From CAYQAJ01 sp964415245 (GTDB lineage Bacteria; Planctomycetota; Planctomycetia; Pirellulales; Pirellulaceae), in the NCBI GenBank assembly GCA_964415245.1, contig CAYQAJ010000111.1:1-15024 (forward strand): a DNA stretch of 15,024 nt, written 5' to 3'. Positions 6,896 through 13,949 of the stretch are shown in pieces. The notes beneath the pieces were generated by a model that saw only the letters and a program-made list of their open reading frames with translations, ran no database searches and was not told the origin of the DNA. The stretch's first letter is position 1. Every line of letters begins with the position of its first letter. The position numbers and the translations under genes are program-made.

Positions 6896-8686
6896 ATGCC
6901 CGAATCGCAACTCCCGGCGTGCCGCAAGTACTCGAAGAAGAGATCCGGGCGTTCGATCTGTCGCGCGATTCTCATCGTCTCATTTGCCGTTGCCGCGCAG
7001 ACCGCTACCTCATCCTCGCTCCGCGCCCAGGACGCCGACCTGATTCTCACGGGCGGCAAGATCGTCACGGTTGATGGCGATTTCCACATCGCCGAGGCGG
7101 TGGCCATCCGCGGCGAGCGGATCCTGCTTGTCGGCAGCGACGAAGAAGTGCTGGCCAAACGCGGCGCCGACACGCGCGTAGTCCAGCTCCAAGGCAAGAT
7201 GGTGCTCCCCGGCCTGATTGACTCGCATACGCACCCTACTGGCGCGGCGATGCACGAGTTCGATCACGACGTGCCGGACATGGAAACGATCGACGACGTT
7301 CTCGCGTATGTTGCTGCCCGCGCCGCCGTGGTGCCCGAAGGGCAGTGGATCTGGGTGCGGCAGGTGTTCATTACGCGCCTGCGCGAACAGCGCTATCCGA
7401 CTCGTGAGGAGCTCGATCGCGCCGCTCCGCGCCATCCCGTTGTGTTCGCCACCGGCCCCGACGCGATGCTCAACAGCATGGCCCTGTCGCTCTCCGGCAT
7501 CGATAAGGACTTCCGCGTCACCGGCACAGGCTACGTCGAGAAGGATGCCGACACCGGCGAGCCGACGGGGCTGCTGCGAAGCTGTTCACAGTACATCAAG
7601 GGAAGCGACTCGCCGCGCCAGGCCACGCCCCAGGAACGGCTCGACCGTGTCGCTACGCTGTTTTCCGACTACAACTCGGTCGGGCTCACGTCGATCGCCG
7701 ATCGTAACGCCAGCCCGGGCGCGATTCGGCAGTACGCTGAGCTTCTGGCCGCCGACAAACTGAGCGTGCGCGTGGCCGTTTCGCACGGCGTCGACGCTTC
7801 GGCCGACGTCGATGCCGCTTGTCGGCAGATTCGCGAGGTGGCCGAGCACCCGCTGGTCCACGGCGATTCTCGCTTACGCATCGTGGGCATTAAAACGTTC
7901 CTCGACGGCGGCATGCTCACCGGCAGCGCGTACATGCGCGAGCCGTGGGGCACGAGTGATACCTACCTCATCGACGATCCCAAGTACCGCGGCGTGCTTT
8001 TCATTGAGCACGAAAAGCTCGTCGCACTAGTGAAAGCGGCGGTCGAATCGAAGCTGCAGTTCACGGCCCACTCGGTTGGCGACGGCGCCGTGCACGCGCT
8101 GCTGGACGCCTACGAAGAGGTCAACCGCACGACGCCCATCGCGGAAACGCGGCCCTGCATCACGCACTCCAACTTCATGAGCCGCGAGGCGATCGAGCAG
8201 ATGGCGCGGCTCGGCGTGGTGGCCGACATCCAGCCGGCGTGGCTCTACCTGGATTCTCACACGCTCGCGGCCCAGTTCGGCTACGATCGCCTGCGGTACT
8301 TTCAGCCGCTGCACAGCCTGTTCGAGGCGGGGGTGGTCGTCGGGGGCGGGTCGGACCACATGCAGAAGATCGGCTCGCTGCGGTCGATCAACCCGTACAA
8401 CCCTTTCCTCGGCATGTGGGTTGCCATAACCCGCAAGGGCAAATCGTACGAAGGTACACTACACGCCGAAGAGGCGCTCACCCGCCAAGAGGCCATCCGC
8501 TTCTACACCATCAATAACGCCCACCTGCTGTTCCTGGAGAAGGAGACCGGCTCCATCGAACCGGGCAAGCTGGCCGATCTGATCGTGCTGGACCGCGATC
8601 TCCTGGAATGTCCGATCGATGACCTGAAAGACGCCCAGGTGCTGCAAACGTACGTTGGCAGTAAACTGGTATTCGAGCGACGTTAA
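6896..8686 (+). CDS. Exported YtcJ-like metal-dependent amidohydrolase (Amidohydro_3)
   Basis: A 596-residue predicted hydrolase of the amidohydrolase superfamily, which uses one or two metal ions in a TIM barrel to cleave amide-type bonds; the substrate is unknown. The N-terminus (basic KKRSGR, then AILIVSFAVAAQ, ending SLRAQD) looks like a Sec signal peptide. The mature part opens with the beta-sandwich segment ADLILTGGKIVTVDG. Candidate metal-site residues are H111 and H113 in GLIDSHTHP, K333 in KTFLDGG (the usual place for a carboxylated lysine or its equivalent), H392 in HSVGDGAVH, H424 in THSN and D487 in GGGSDH. The C-terminus returns to the sandwich with SIEPGKLADLIVLDRDLL. This order matches the YtcJ/N-substituted formamide deformylase group. 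GAGGGA (6881-6886), inside an intergenic repeat, precedes the ATG by 9 bases. The export signal is somewhat unusual, since many relatives are cytoplasmic. Confidence 0.88.
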   Translation: MPESQLPACRKYSKKRSGRSICRAILIVSFAVAAQTATSSSLRAQDADLILTGGKIVTVDGDFHIAEAVAIRGERILLVGSDEEVLAKRGADTRVVQLQGKMVLPGLIDSHTHPTGAAMHEFDHDVPDMETIDDVLAYVAARAAVVPEGQWIWVRQVFITRLREQRYPTREELDRAAPRHPVVFATGPDAMLNSMALSLSGIDKDFRVTGTGYVEKDADTGEPTGLLRSCSQYIKGSDSPRQATPQERLDRVATLFSDYNSVGLTSIADRNASPGAIRQYAELLAADKLSVRVAVSHGVDASADVDAACRQIREVAEHPLVHGDSRLRIVGIKTFLDGGMLTGSAYMREPWGTSDTYLIDDPKYRGVLFIEHEKLVALVKAAVESKLQFTAHSVGDGAVHALLDAYEEVNRTTPIAETRPCITHSNFMSREAIEQMARLGVVADIQPAWLYLDSHTLAAQFGYDRLRYFQPLHSLFEAGVVVGGGSDHMQKIGSLRSINPYNPFLGMWVAITRKGKSYEGTLHAEEALTRQEAIRFYTINNAHLLFLEKETGSIEPGKLADLIVLDRDLLECPIDDLKDAQVLQTYVGSKLVFERR

Positions 8687-8719
8687 CTGCGCACATCGAA
8701 GTGGCGCTGTGCAGATAGC

Positions 8720-8737
8720 CGCCGCATTCATGCGGCG
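8720..8737. terminator. Perfect hairpin after the amidohydrolase gene, possible weak terminator
   Basis: CGCCGCA (8720-8726) and TGCGGCG (8731-8737) form a perfect GC-rich 7-bp stem with the loop TTCA, 33 bases after the stop codon. Only CTTTGC follows, so the T-tract is poor. Its position suggests a transcript end for the amidohydrolase gene, ahead of the toxin-antitoxin block. Confidence 0.4.
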
Positions 8738-8792
8738 CTTTGCGAGGGCCGCGCCGTAATGCTCGACTCGGAATCGATGCCAGACAACAATT

Positions 8793-8802
8793 CTCCCGGG
8801 AG
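8793..8802. promoter_or_regulatory. Short palindrome over the antitoxin ribosome binding site
   Basis: CTCCCGGGAG is a perfect 10-bp palindrome covering the ribosome binding site of the DUF433 gene. Antitoxins commonly repress their own operon, so an operator here would make sense, but a palindrome this short can easily arise by chance in GC-rich DNA. Confidence 0.25.
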
Positions 8803-8810
8803 CGCCAACC

Positions 8811-9059
8811 ATGACACGGGATGAACTACTCAAGCGCATTTCGATCGATCCCAACATTTGCTTCGGCAAGCCCTGTATCCGCGGACATCGCATCTGGGTG
8901 TCGCTGGTACTTGACTTGCTCGCAAGTGGCTGGAGCATCGAACAGGTTGTTGCCAATTACCCTGGCATCGACGAAGACGACGTCCGCGCGTGTATCGCCT
9001 ATGGTGCGGAAATGGCGCGTGGCCGTTTCGTTGACGTTCCGCTGGAGAGCGGCTTGTGA
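8811..9059 (+). CDS. DUF433 family antitoxin
   Basis: An 82-residue protein with the DUF433 pattern: ISIDPNICFGKPCIRGHRIWVSLVLDLLASGWSIEQVVANYPGIDEDDVRACIAYGA. The GKPxIRGxRIxVS core and the YP...DDVRA segment are hallmarks of this small helix-turn-helix-like family. DUF433 proteins usually sit directly before a DUF5615 PIN-like gene and are taken as antitoxins that bind their own promoter and neutralise the partner; that role is inferred from family and context. GGGAG (8798-8802) lies 8 bases before the ATG. The stop overlaps the GTG start of the toxin by 4 bases (GTGA), so the two are probably translated in a coupled way. Confidence 0.9.
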   Translation: MTRDELLKRISIDPNICFGKPCIRGHRIWVSLVLDLLASGWSIEQVVANYPGIDEDDVRACIAYGAEMARGRFVDVPLESGL

Positions 9060-9445
9060 AGATCAAGCTTGATGAGAATCTCGGCGAGCGGGGCGCCGAT
9101 TTGTTCCGAGCGGCGGCGCACGACGTTGCCACGGTTCCGGAGCAAGGGCTGATTTCAGCGCCGGGCAGCCAATTGATCGCCGCGTGCCGGACCGAAGGCC
9201 GCTGCCTTGTTACGCTCGACTTGGACTTTAGCAACCCGTTTCATTATCCGCCTGCCCAGTACTCTGGCATCGCTGTTTTGCGGCTGCCCGCGAAGTCCAC
9301 CGATGATGATATCTATGGCGCTTGTCGAGCCTTGATCGAGGGAATGACCAAGGGCGACATCCAAGGCAAACTGTGGGTGATTCGCCGCAACCGAATTCGC
9401 GAGTATCGTCCGGATGAATCGACGGACTTTTCGGACGATGAATGA
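9056..9445 (+). CDS. DUF5615 family PIN-like toxin (predicted ribonuclease)
   Basis: A 129-residue protein beginning MKIKLDENLGERGADLFRAAAHDVATV, the standard opening of DUF5615 (Mut7-C/PIN-like) proteins. Acidic residues that could bind Mg2+ are D6 and E7 in LDEN, and D55 and D57 in LVTLDLDFSN, in the places expected of a PIN-type nuclease. Relatives paired with DUF433 proteins are regarded as the toxin half of a VapBC-like module that cleaves RNA; activity here is inferred. The start is GTG, overlapping the antitoxin stop. The very acidic tail (DESTDFSDDE) overlaps the start of the CPBP gene: ATG at 9438 lies inside the last codons, so all three genes look translationally linked. Confidence 0.87.
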   Translation: MKIKLDENLGERGADLFRAAAHDVATVPEQGLISAPGSQLIAACRTEGRCLVTLDLDFSNPFHYPPAQYSGIAVLRLPAKSTDDDIYGACRALIEGMTKGDIQGKLWVIRRNRIREYRPDESTDFSDDE

Positions 9446-10211
9446 TCCGGCACAGCAGTCTTCACGTCCCCGCGTCTCCGTGTCAGCGGTCTCGCGCCGT
9501 GCCGATTGGATCGCGGTCGTCGTCGCGGCGATTCTGCCCACGCTGGTGACGCTGGCCTATTTCGTGTTGTTCGCCGGCGGCAAGTCGTTCGTCACGCTGG
9601 CGGCCTACGGTGTCGGCAAGGGCGTGCAGTTCGCGCTGCCCGTCGTTTGGATCTTCGCCGTTCATCGCCGCAAGTCGACTTGGACCAAACCGCGCCCAAC
9701 GGCACTCGCGACCGGCGCGGCGTTCGGCGCCGCCGTAGCGGCGGCCATGCTGTTGTTGTACTACGCCTGGCTCAAGCCGGTCGGGTTCTTCAACGGCCCT
9801 GGCGGTCCGCGCGAAATGGTGCTCAAAAAGATCGCCGACTTCGGTATCACGGGGCTTCTTTCGTACGCGGCGCTCGGCGTGTTTTACGCGATGGTTCACT
9901 CGCTGCTGGAGGAATACTACTGGCGGTGGTTCGTGTTTGCCGAATTGCGGCGGCTGTCGTCGTTTGCCATAGCGCTAGTCGTGTCGAACGTTGCTTTCGC
10001 GGCGCATCACGTCGTGGTGCTGGTGGTGTTTTTCGGCTGGGACTCGCCCGCCACGTATCTTTTTACCTTGGCCGTTGCGACAGGGGGCGCGTTCTGGACC
10101 ATCGTGTACCATCGCACGGGGTCGCTCGCCGCCGTGTGGTTGAGCCATCTGCTGGTCGACGCGGGGATCTTCTACATTGGCTACGACCTGGCGCGTGGGC
10201 ATATCTTCTGA
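9438..10211 (+). CDS. CPBP family intramembrane glutamic protease (CAAX-type/Abi)
   Basis: A 257-residue membrane protein with about six to eight hydrophobic segments. All three CPBP motifs are present: EEYYWR (E158, E159, R163), FAAHH (F187, H191) and HLLVD (H237, D241). These form the active site of the Rce1-like intramembrane proteases; bacterial members process peptides or act in bacteriocin immunity, and several are labelled abortive-infection (Abi) proteins. The ATG at 9438 was chosen because it overlaps the toxin stop (TGA 9443-9445) by a few bases; an in-frame ATG at 9414 would add 8 residues. No good ribosome binding site precedes either, which fits coupling to translation of the toxin gene. 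The substrate is unknown, and the link to the toxin-antitoxin pair is positional only. Confidence 0.88.
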   Translation: MNDPAQQSSRPRVSVSAVSRRADWIAVVVAAILPTLVTLAYFVLFAGGKSFVTLAAYGVGKGVQFALPVVWIFAVHRRKSTWTKPRPTALATGAAFGAAVAAAMLLLYYAWLKPVGFFNGPGGPREMVLKKIADFGITGLLSYAALGVFYAMVHSLLEEYYWRWFVFAELRRLSSFAIALVVSNVAFAAHHVVVLVVFFGWDSPATYLFTLAVATGGAFWTIVYHRTGSLAAVWLSHLLVDAGIFYIGYDLARGHIF

Positions 10212-10279
10212 AGATGGGCATCGATCCATTACCCGGCAATTTGCCTGGCACGCGCGGTCTGGAGGCGCTGGATGCGGTT

Positions 10280-10309
10280 TTGACGGCCCCTCGCGGGCTT
10301 TGCTATACT
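10280..10309 (+). promoter_or_regulatory. Sigma70-like promoter of the planctomycete cytochrome gene
   Basis: TTGACG (10280-10285) and TATACT (10304-10309) are separated by 18 bases. TGC directly before the -10 box gives an extended -10 element (TGCTATACT). Transcription would begin near 10316, leaving a leader of about 80 bases before the ATG at 10396. This is the clearest promoter in the window. Confidence 0.72.
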
Positions 10310-10323
10310 GGCACGTGCCAGTA
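10306..10323. promoter_or_regulatory. Perfect 18-bp palindrome over the -10 box and start site, candidate operator
   Basis: TACTGGCACGTGCCAGTA is its own reverse complement over all 18 bases. It covers the last four bases of the -10 hexamer and the likely transcription start. A dimeric regulator bound here would block RNA polymerase. The regulator is not encoded in this window as far as can be seen. Confidence 0.6.
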
Positions 10324-10395
10324 CGTCCCGCCCCCACTATCCCGCCGATCCTTTTTCGACGAGTGCTTCCCCCAATGTGCGGGAGGCGAGCAGCG

Positions 10396-13300
10396 ATGCG
10401 CATTACGCTAAAAGCGCGACGATTGATTCTCGCTGCGACGTGCCTCGTCCTCGGCGCGGTCGATCATGATGCCGGTTCCATCGTGCCGGCGCGAGCGGAC
10501 GACTCCGCCGAACAATCGCCGGCGGCTGCGGAAGCGAAGGACGATCCGACTTTCGACGCCCAGTCGCTCGAATTCTTCGAGTCGAAGGTGCGACCGCTGT
10601 TCGTGGCTCATTGCTACGAGTGTCACGGTCCCGAAGTCGACGAGCCCAAGGGGGGCCTGCGGATGACGGGCCGCGCGGCTCTCCTGGCCGGCGGCGATAC
10701 GGGCCCTGCCATCGTGCCGGGCAAGCCCAAGAAAAGCCTGCTCATCGACGCGGTGAACTACGGCGACCTGTACGAGATGCCCCCCGACTCCAAGCTTGCG
10801 CCCGAGCAAATCGCGATCCTGACCAAGTGGGTCGAAACCGGCGCCGCGTGGCCGGCCGACGAAACTACGACAGCACGCGCCACCGACGGCACGTTTGATC
10901 TCGAAGCTCGCCGGGCATCGCACTGGTGCTGGCAACCGGTCAAGCCGCAAGACCCGCCGGCAGTGCGCGACGAAGCGTGGCCGAGCCAGCCGCTGGATCG
11001 CTTCATTCTAGCGCGGCTCGAAGCCGAGGGGCTTTCGCCGTCGCCTCCCGCTTCGCCTGCCGCGCTCGTCCGCCGCGTGTTCTTCGATCTGATCGGCCTG
11101 CCGCCGCCGCCCGAGGTGGTCGAGCGATTCGTGAGCGATCCGTCGCCCGAGGCGTACGAGCGTATTGTCGACTCGCTGCTCGATTCGCCCCAGTTTGGTG
11201 AACGGTGGGGCCGCCACTGGCTCGACCTGGTGCGTTACGCCGAAACGTACGGGCACGAGTTCGACTACGCGATTCCCGACGCCTGGCGGTACCGCGATTA
11301 CGTGATTCGCGCATTCAACGCCGACCTGCCGTACGACCAGTTCGTTACCGAGCACATTGCGGGCGACTTGCTCGAAGCGCCGCGGCGCAATCCCGATGAT
11401 GGAACGAACGAATCGATCATCGGCACGGGATTCTGGTGGCTGGGGGAGGCAACGCACGCGCCGGTCGACGTGCGGGCCGATCAGGCCTTCCGCGCCGACA
11501 ATCAGCTCGACGTGATGGGCAAAACGTTTCTCGGCCTGACGCTGGGATGCGCCCGCTGCCACGATCACAAATTCGACGCCATCTCGACGCGCGACTACTA
11601 CTCACTGGCGGGCTTTCTCCGCAGCTCGCGGCGGCAGGAGGCGCTGCTCGATCCCCAGGGCAAAATCGCCGATGCCGCGCAATCGATGCAGCAGCAGGTC
11701 AATGCGGCCAGTGCGGCGCTGCGCGAGTCGGTGGGTGACGCAAGCGAAGGCGCGGCAGACTCGATCAGGCACTATCTCTTGGCGGCGCGGGAAGTCGCCC
11801 AAGCAGGCGACGCCGCGAAATCCGCCGATATTGCGGGAGCCCGCGGACTGAATGCCGAGTTGCTTTCGCGATGGGTGCCGGCCCTCGAAGCCGTGGACGC
11901 CCGCGATGTATCGCACCCCATGAGCGCGTGGCGCCGGCTGACGGCCGTGCAAAAAGTGCTTGAGCCGCAGGATATCGTCGACGCGAGAAACAAGTTGCAG
12001 TCCCAATCGGAAGCGGTCGACCGTGCTCGCGCCGAGGCGCCGCTGTTGGCCGACTTCGACGACGGCACCTACGACGGCTGGTTCGTCACCGGTGCGGCAT
12101 TCGGCGAGGCTCCTACGTCGGCCGGCCAGTGGGATTCGCGGGAGCGCGGCGTTCGCGCTGCATCGCCCGGCATGGCGCACAGCGGCATGCTCGCGCGGAA
12201 GCTGCAAGGGGCTCTCCGCTCCCCCACGTTCACGATTCACCACAAGAATGTGCTCTATCGCATCGCGGCAGAAAGGGCCCAGGTCCGGCTCGTCGTTGAC
12301 GGCTATTTCATGGATTCGTACAGCGCGCTGCTCTTTAGCGGCCTGAAGTTCGACGTCGATACCGGCGGCAAGTTGGAGTGGCACGTGCAGTCGGGCGACC
12401 TGAGCCGCTATCTCGGCCACCGTGCGTATATCGAGGTCGTCGACAACGGCGACGGTTGGGCGGCGATCGACGAAATTCGATTCAGCGATGGCGGACCGCC
12501 GCCAGATGCGCCGAGCCGACCCGCGCTCGAAGCCCTCGCTGATGCGGTAGGCGCGATGGCTAGTGCGTCGGGTGAGGCAGAGCGTCCCTCGCCGCTCGAT
12601 GCGATCGCAACTGCTTACGGAAAGGCAATCTCGAGCGCTATCACCCGCTGGCACGAAGGCCGTGCCGACGCCGACGACACGCGCCTTCTCAACTGGATGC
12701 TGGAGAACGACCTGTTCGATTCGCCCGTCGCCGACGACGCACTCAACACGCAGCTCGCCGAATCGGCTTCCAAACTCGACGAGCTCGCCAAGTCCGTTCC
12801 CGATCCTGTCCACGTCCTCGCCATGGCCGACGGTTCCGGCGAGAACGAGCACGTATTCATCCGCGGCAATTACAAGACTCTGGGCGACGAAGTACCCCGG
12901 CAGTTTTTCACCGCGCTGGGAGGCACACCCCAAGAGGCGATCGGCACCCAAAGCGGTCGACTCGCTCTGGCCCGCGAGATCGCTGACCAGGCCAATCCGC
13001 TCACCGCCCGCGTCATGGTCAACCGCGTGTGGTACCACTTGTTCGGGCGGGGCATTGTGGCGTCGGTCGACAACTTCGGCGTGCTGGGCACCGAGCCGAC
13101 GCATCCCGAGCTGCTCGACTATCTGGCCACGCAGTTCGTTACCGAAAGCTGGTCGGTCAAACGGCTCATTCGCTCGATCGTGCTCAGCAGTACGTATCGC
13201 ATGTCGAGCGAGCCCGACGGCGCCGGCGATGCGCACGATCCGCAGAACCTGCTCTTGCATCGCCAGAACATCCGCCGGCTGGAAGGCGAGGCGATTCGCG

Positions 13301-13833
13301 ATGCCATGCTGGCCGCCAGCGGCCGGCTCGACCCGCGGCAGTTCGGGCCTAGTGTGCCCGTGCATCTCACCCCATTCATGCAGGGGCGGGGCCGTCCCGG
13401 CACGAGTGGACCGCTCGATGGAGCCGGCCGACGCAGCATCTACCTCGAGGTCCGCAGAAACTTTCTCTTTCCCATGCTGCTGGCGTTCGACGCGCCCATT
13501 CCGTTCAATACAATCGGGCGACGCAACGTGTCGAACGTGCCGGCCCAGGCGCTCACGCTGCTCAACGATCCCATGGTCATTGAACAGGCGCGGGTATGGG
13601 CCCACCGCATGCTGGCAACCGAAGGAACGGCCGAACAGCGCATCGACGCCATGTACCTGGAGGCATTCGCTCGGCCACCCGACGACCAGGAACGCGCGGC
13701 AGCGCTCGCCTTTTTGGATACCCAGGGAAAGCAACTCGGCCTGTCGCCCGAAGCGGCCCGCGCGAGCGAAGACGTTTGGGCCGACCTGTGCCACGTTTTA
13801 TTTAACGTAAAGGAATTCATCTTCATACGTTAG
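10396..13833 (+). CDS. Planctomycete cytochrome: PSCyt1, DUF1549, beta-sandwich insert, DUF1553
   Basis: A 1145-residue exported protein. Residues 1 to about 34 are a signal peptide (RRLILAATCLVLGAV ... ARADD). The PSCyt1 domain has the haem c site CYECH (C73, C76, H77), and M128 in YEMPP is a possible axial ligand. DUF1549 (PSCyt2) follows, from PLDRFILARLEAEGLSP through FGERWGRHWLDLVRYAETYGHE, with a second CxxCH (C385, C388, H389) in GCARCHDHKFD. Residues about 553-703 read like a beta-sandwich carbohydrate-binding-type domain (ADFDDGTYDGWFVTGAAFGE ... YIEVVDNGDGWAAIDEIRFSD). DUF1553 closes the chain (NPLTARVMVNRVWYHLFGRG ... SWSVKRLIRSIVLSSTYRMS). The family is greatly expanded in planctomycetes; no enzymatic role is settled. 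The ATG at 10396 is preceded by GGGAGG (10381-10386) with a 9-base spacer. A DUF1501 gene follows, the usual partner. Confidence 0.92.
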   Translation: MRITLKARRLILAATCLVLGAVDHDAGSIVPARADDSAEQSPAAAEAKDDPTFDAQSLEFFESKVRPLFVAHCYECHGPEVDEPKGGLRMTGRAALLAGGDTGPAIVPGKPKKSLLIDAVNYGDLYEMPPDSKLAPEQIAILTKWVETGAAWPADETTTARATDGTFDLEARRASHWCWQPVKPQDPPAVRDEAWPSQPLDRFILARLEAEGLSPSPPASPAALVRRVFFDLIGLPPPPEVVERFVSDPSPEAYERIVDSLLDSPQFGERWGRHWLDLVRYAETYGHEFDYAIPDAWRYRDYVIRAFNADLPYDQFVTEHIAGDLLEAPRRNPDDGTNESIIGTGFWWLGEATHAPVDVRADQAFRADNQLDVMGKTFLGLTLGCARCHDHKFDAISTRDYYSLAGFLRSSRRQEALLDPQGKIADAAQSMQQQVNAASAALRESVGDASEGAADSIRHYLLAAREVAQAGDAAKSADIAGARGLNAELLSRWVPALEAVDARDVSHPMSAWRRLTAVQKVLEPQDIVDARNKLQSQSEAVDRARAEAPLLADFDDGTYDGWFVTGAAFGEAPTSAGQWDSRERGVRAASPGMAHSGMLARKLQGALRSPTFTIHHKNVLYRIAAERAQVRLVVDGYFMDSYSALLFSGLKFDVDTGGKLEWHVQSGDLSRYLGHRAYIEVVDNGDGWAAIDEIRFSDGGPPPDAPSRPALEALADAVGAMASASGEAERPSPLDAIATAYGKAISSAITRWHEGRADADDTRLLNWMLENDLFDSPVADDALNTQLAESASKLDELAKSVPDPVHVLAMADGSGENEHVFIRGNYKTLGDEVPRQFFTALGGTPQEAIGTQSGRLALAREIADQANPLTARVMVNRVWYHLFGRGIVASVDNFGVLGTEPTHPELLDYLATQFVTESWSVKRLIRSIVLSSTYRMSSEPDGAGDAHDPQNLLLHRQNIRRLEGEAIRDAMLAASGRLDPRQFGPSVPVHLTPFMQGRGRPGTSGPLDGAGRRSIYLEVRRNFLFPMLLAFDAPIPFNTIGRRNVSNVPAQALTLLNDPMVIEQARVWAHRMLATEGTAEQRIDAMYLEAFARPPDDQERAAALAFLDTQGKQLGLSPEAARASEDVWADLCHVLFNVKEFIFIR

Positions 13834-13870
13834 ACGAACCGTTCTCGGTGATCTGCCCGACCGGTTGGAC

Positions 13871-13905
13871 AATGACCAATGACCAAGCCCAAATGACCAA
13901 TGGGC
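13871..13905. repeat. Five-unit heptad repeat between the cytochrome and DUF1501 genes
   Basis: Five consecutive 7-base units beginning AA: AATGACC, AATGACC, AAGCCCA, AATGACC, AATGGGC. Three units are identical. Arrays built from AATGACC and AAGCCCA words (read as GGTCATT and TGGGCTT on the other strand) are, from memory, common between genes in planctomycetes and relatives. No coding function is apparent. Confidence 0.75.
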
Positions 13906-13928
13906 CCGAGCATCGAGGCATCGGGACC
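13902..13928. other. Hairpin before the DUF1501 gene
   Basis: GGGCCCGA (13902-13909) and TCGGGACC (13921-13928) pair at seven of eight positions around an 11-base loop. It overlaps the end of the heptad repeat and lies 21 bases before the DUF1501 start. No T-tract follows. It could affect read-through or translation of the downstream gene. Confidence 0.4.
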
Positions 13929-13949
13929 GGCAACATAGGTTTGATGTAG

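Noticed and set aside
10203..10215. ATCTTC-T-GAAGAT at the end of the CPBP gene as a terminator hairpin
   Set aside because: A one-base loop cannot form a stable RNA hairpin and no T-tract follows.
10177..10395. Upstream extension of the cytochrome frame into the CPBP gene
   Set aside because: It would overlap the CPBP end and the promoter/palindrome and bury the signal peptide; the ATG at 10396 has GGGAGG 9 bases upstream.
11602..13794. Long antisense open frame of 730 codons opposite the cytochrome gene
   Set aside because: It is a shadow of the GC-rich sense codons. The sense strand carries clear family motifs over the same span, and the antisense product has no recognisable domain.
13871..13905. 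Heptad array as a CRISPR array
   Set aside because: Units are 7 bases with no spacers and no cas genes are nearby.
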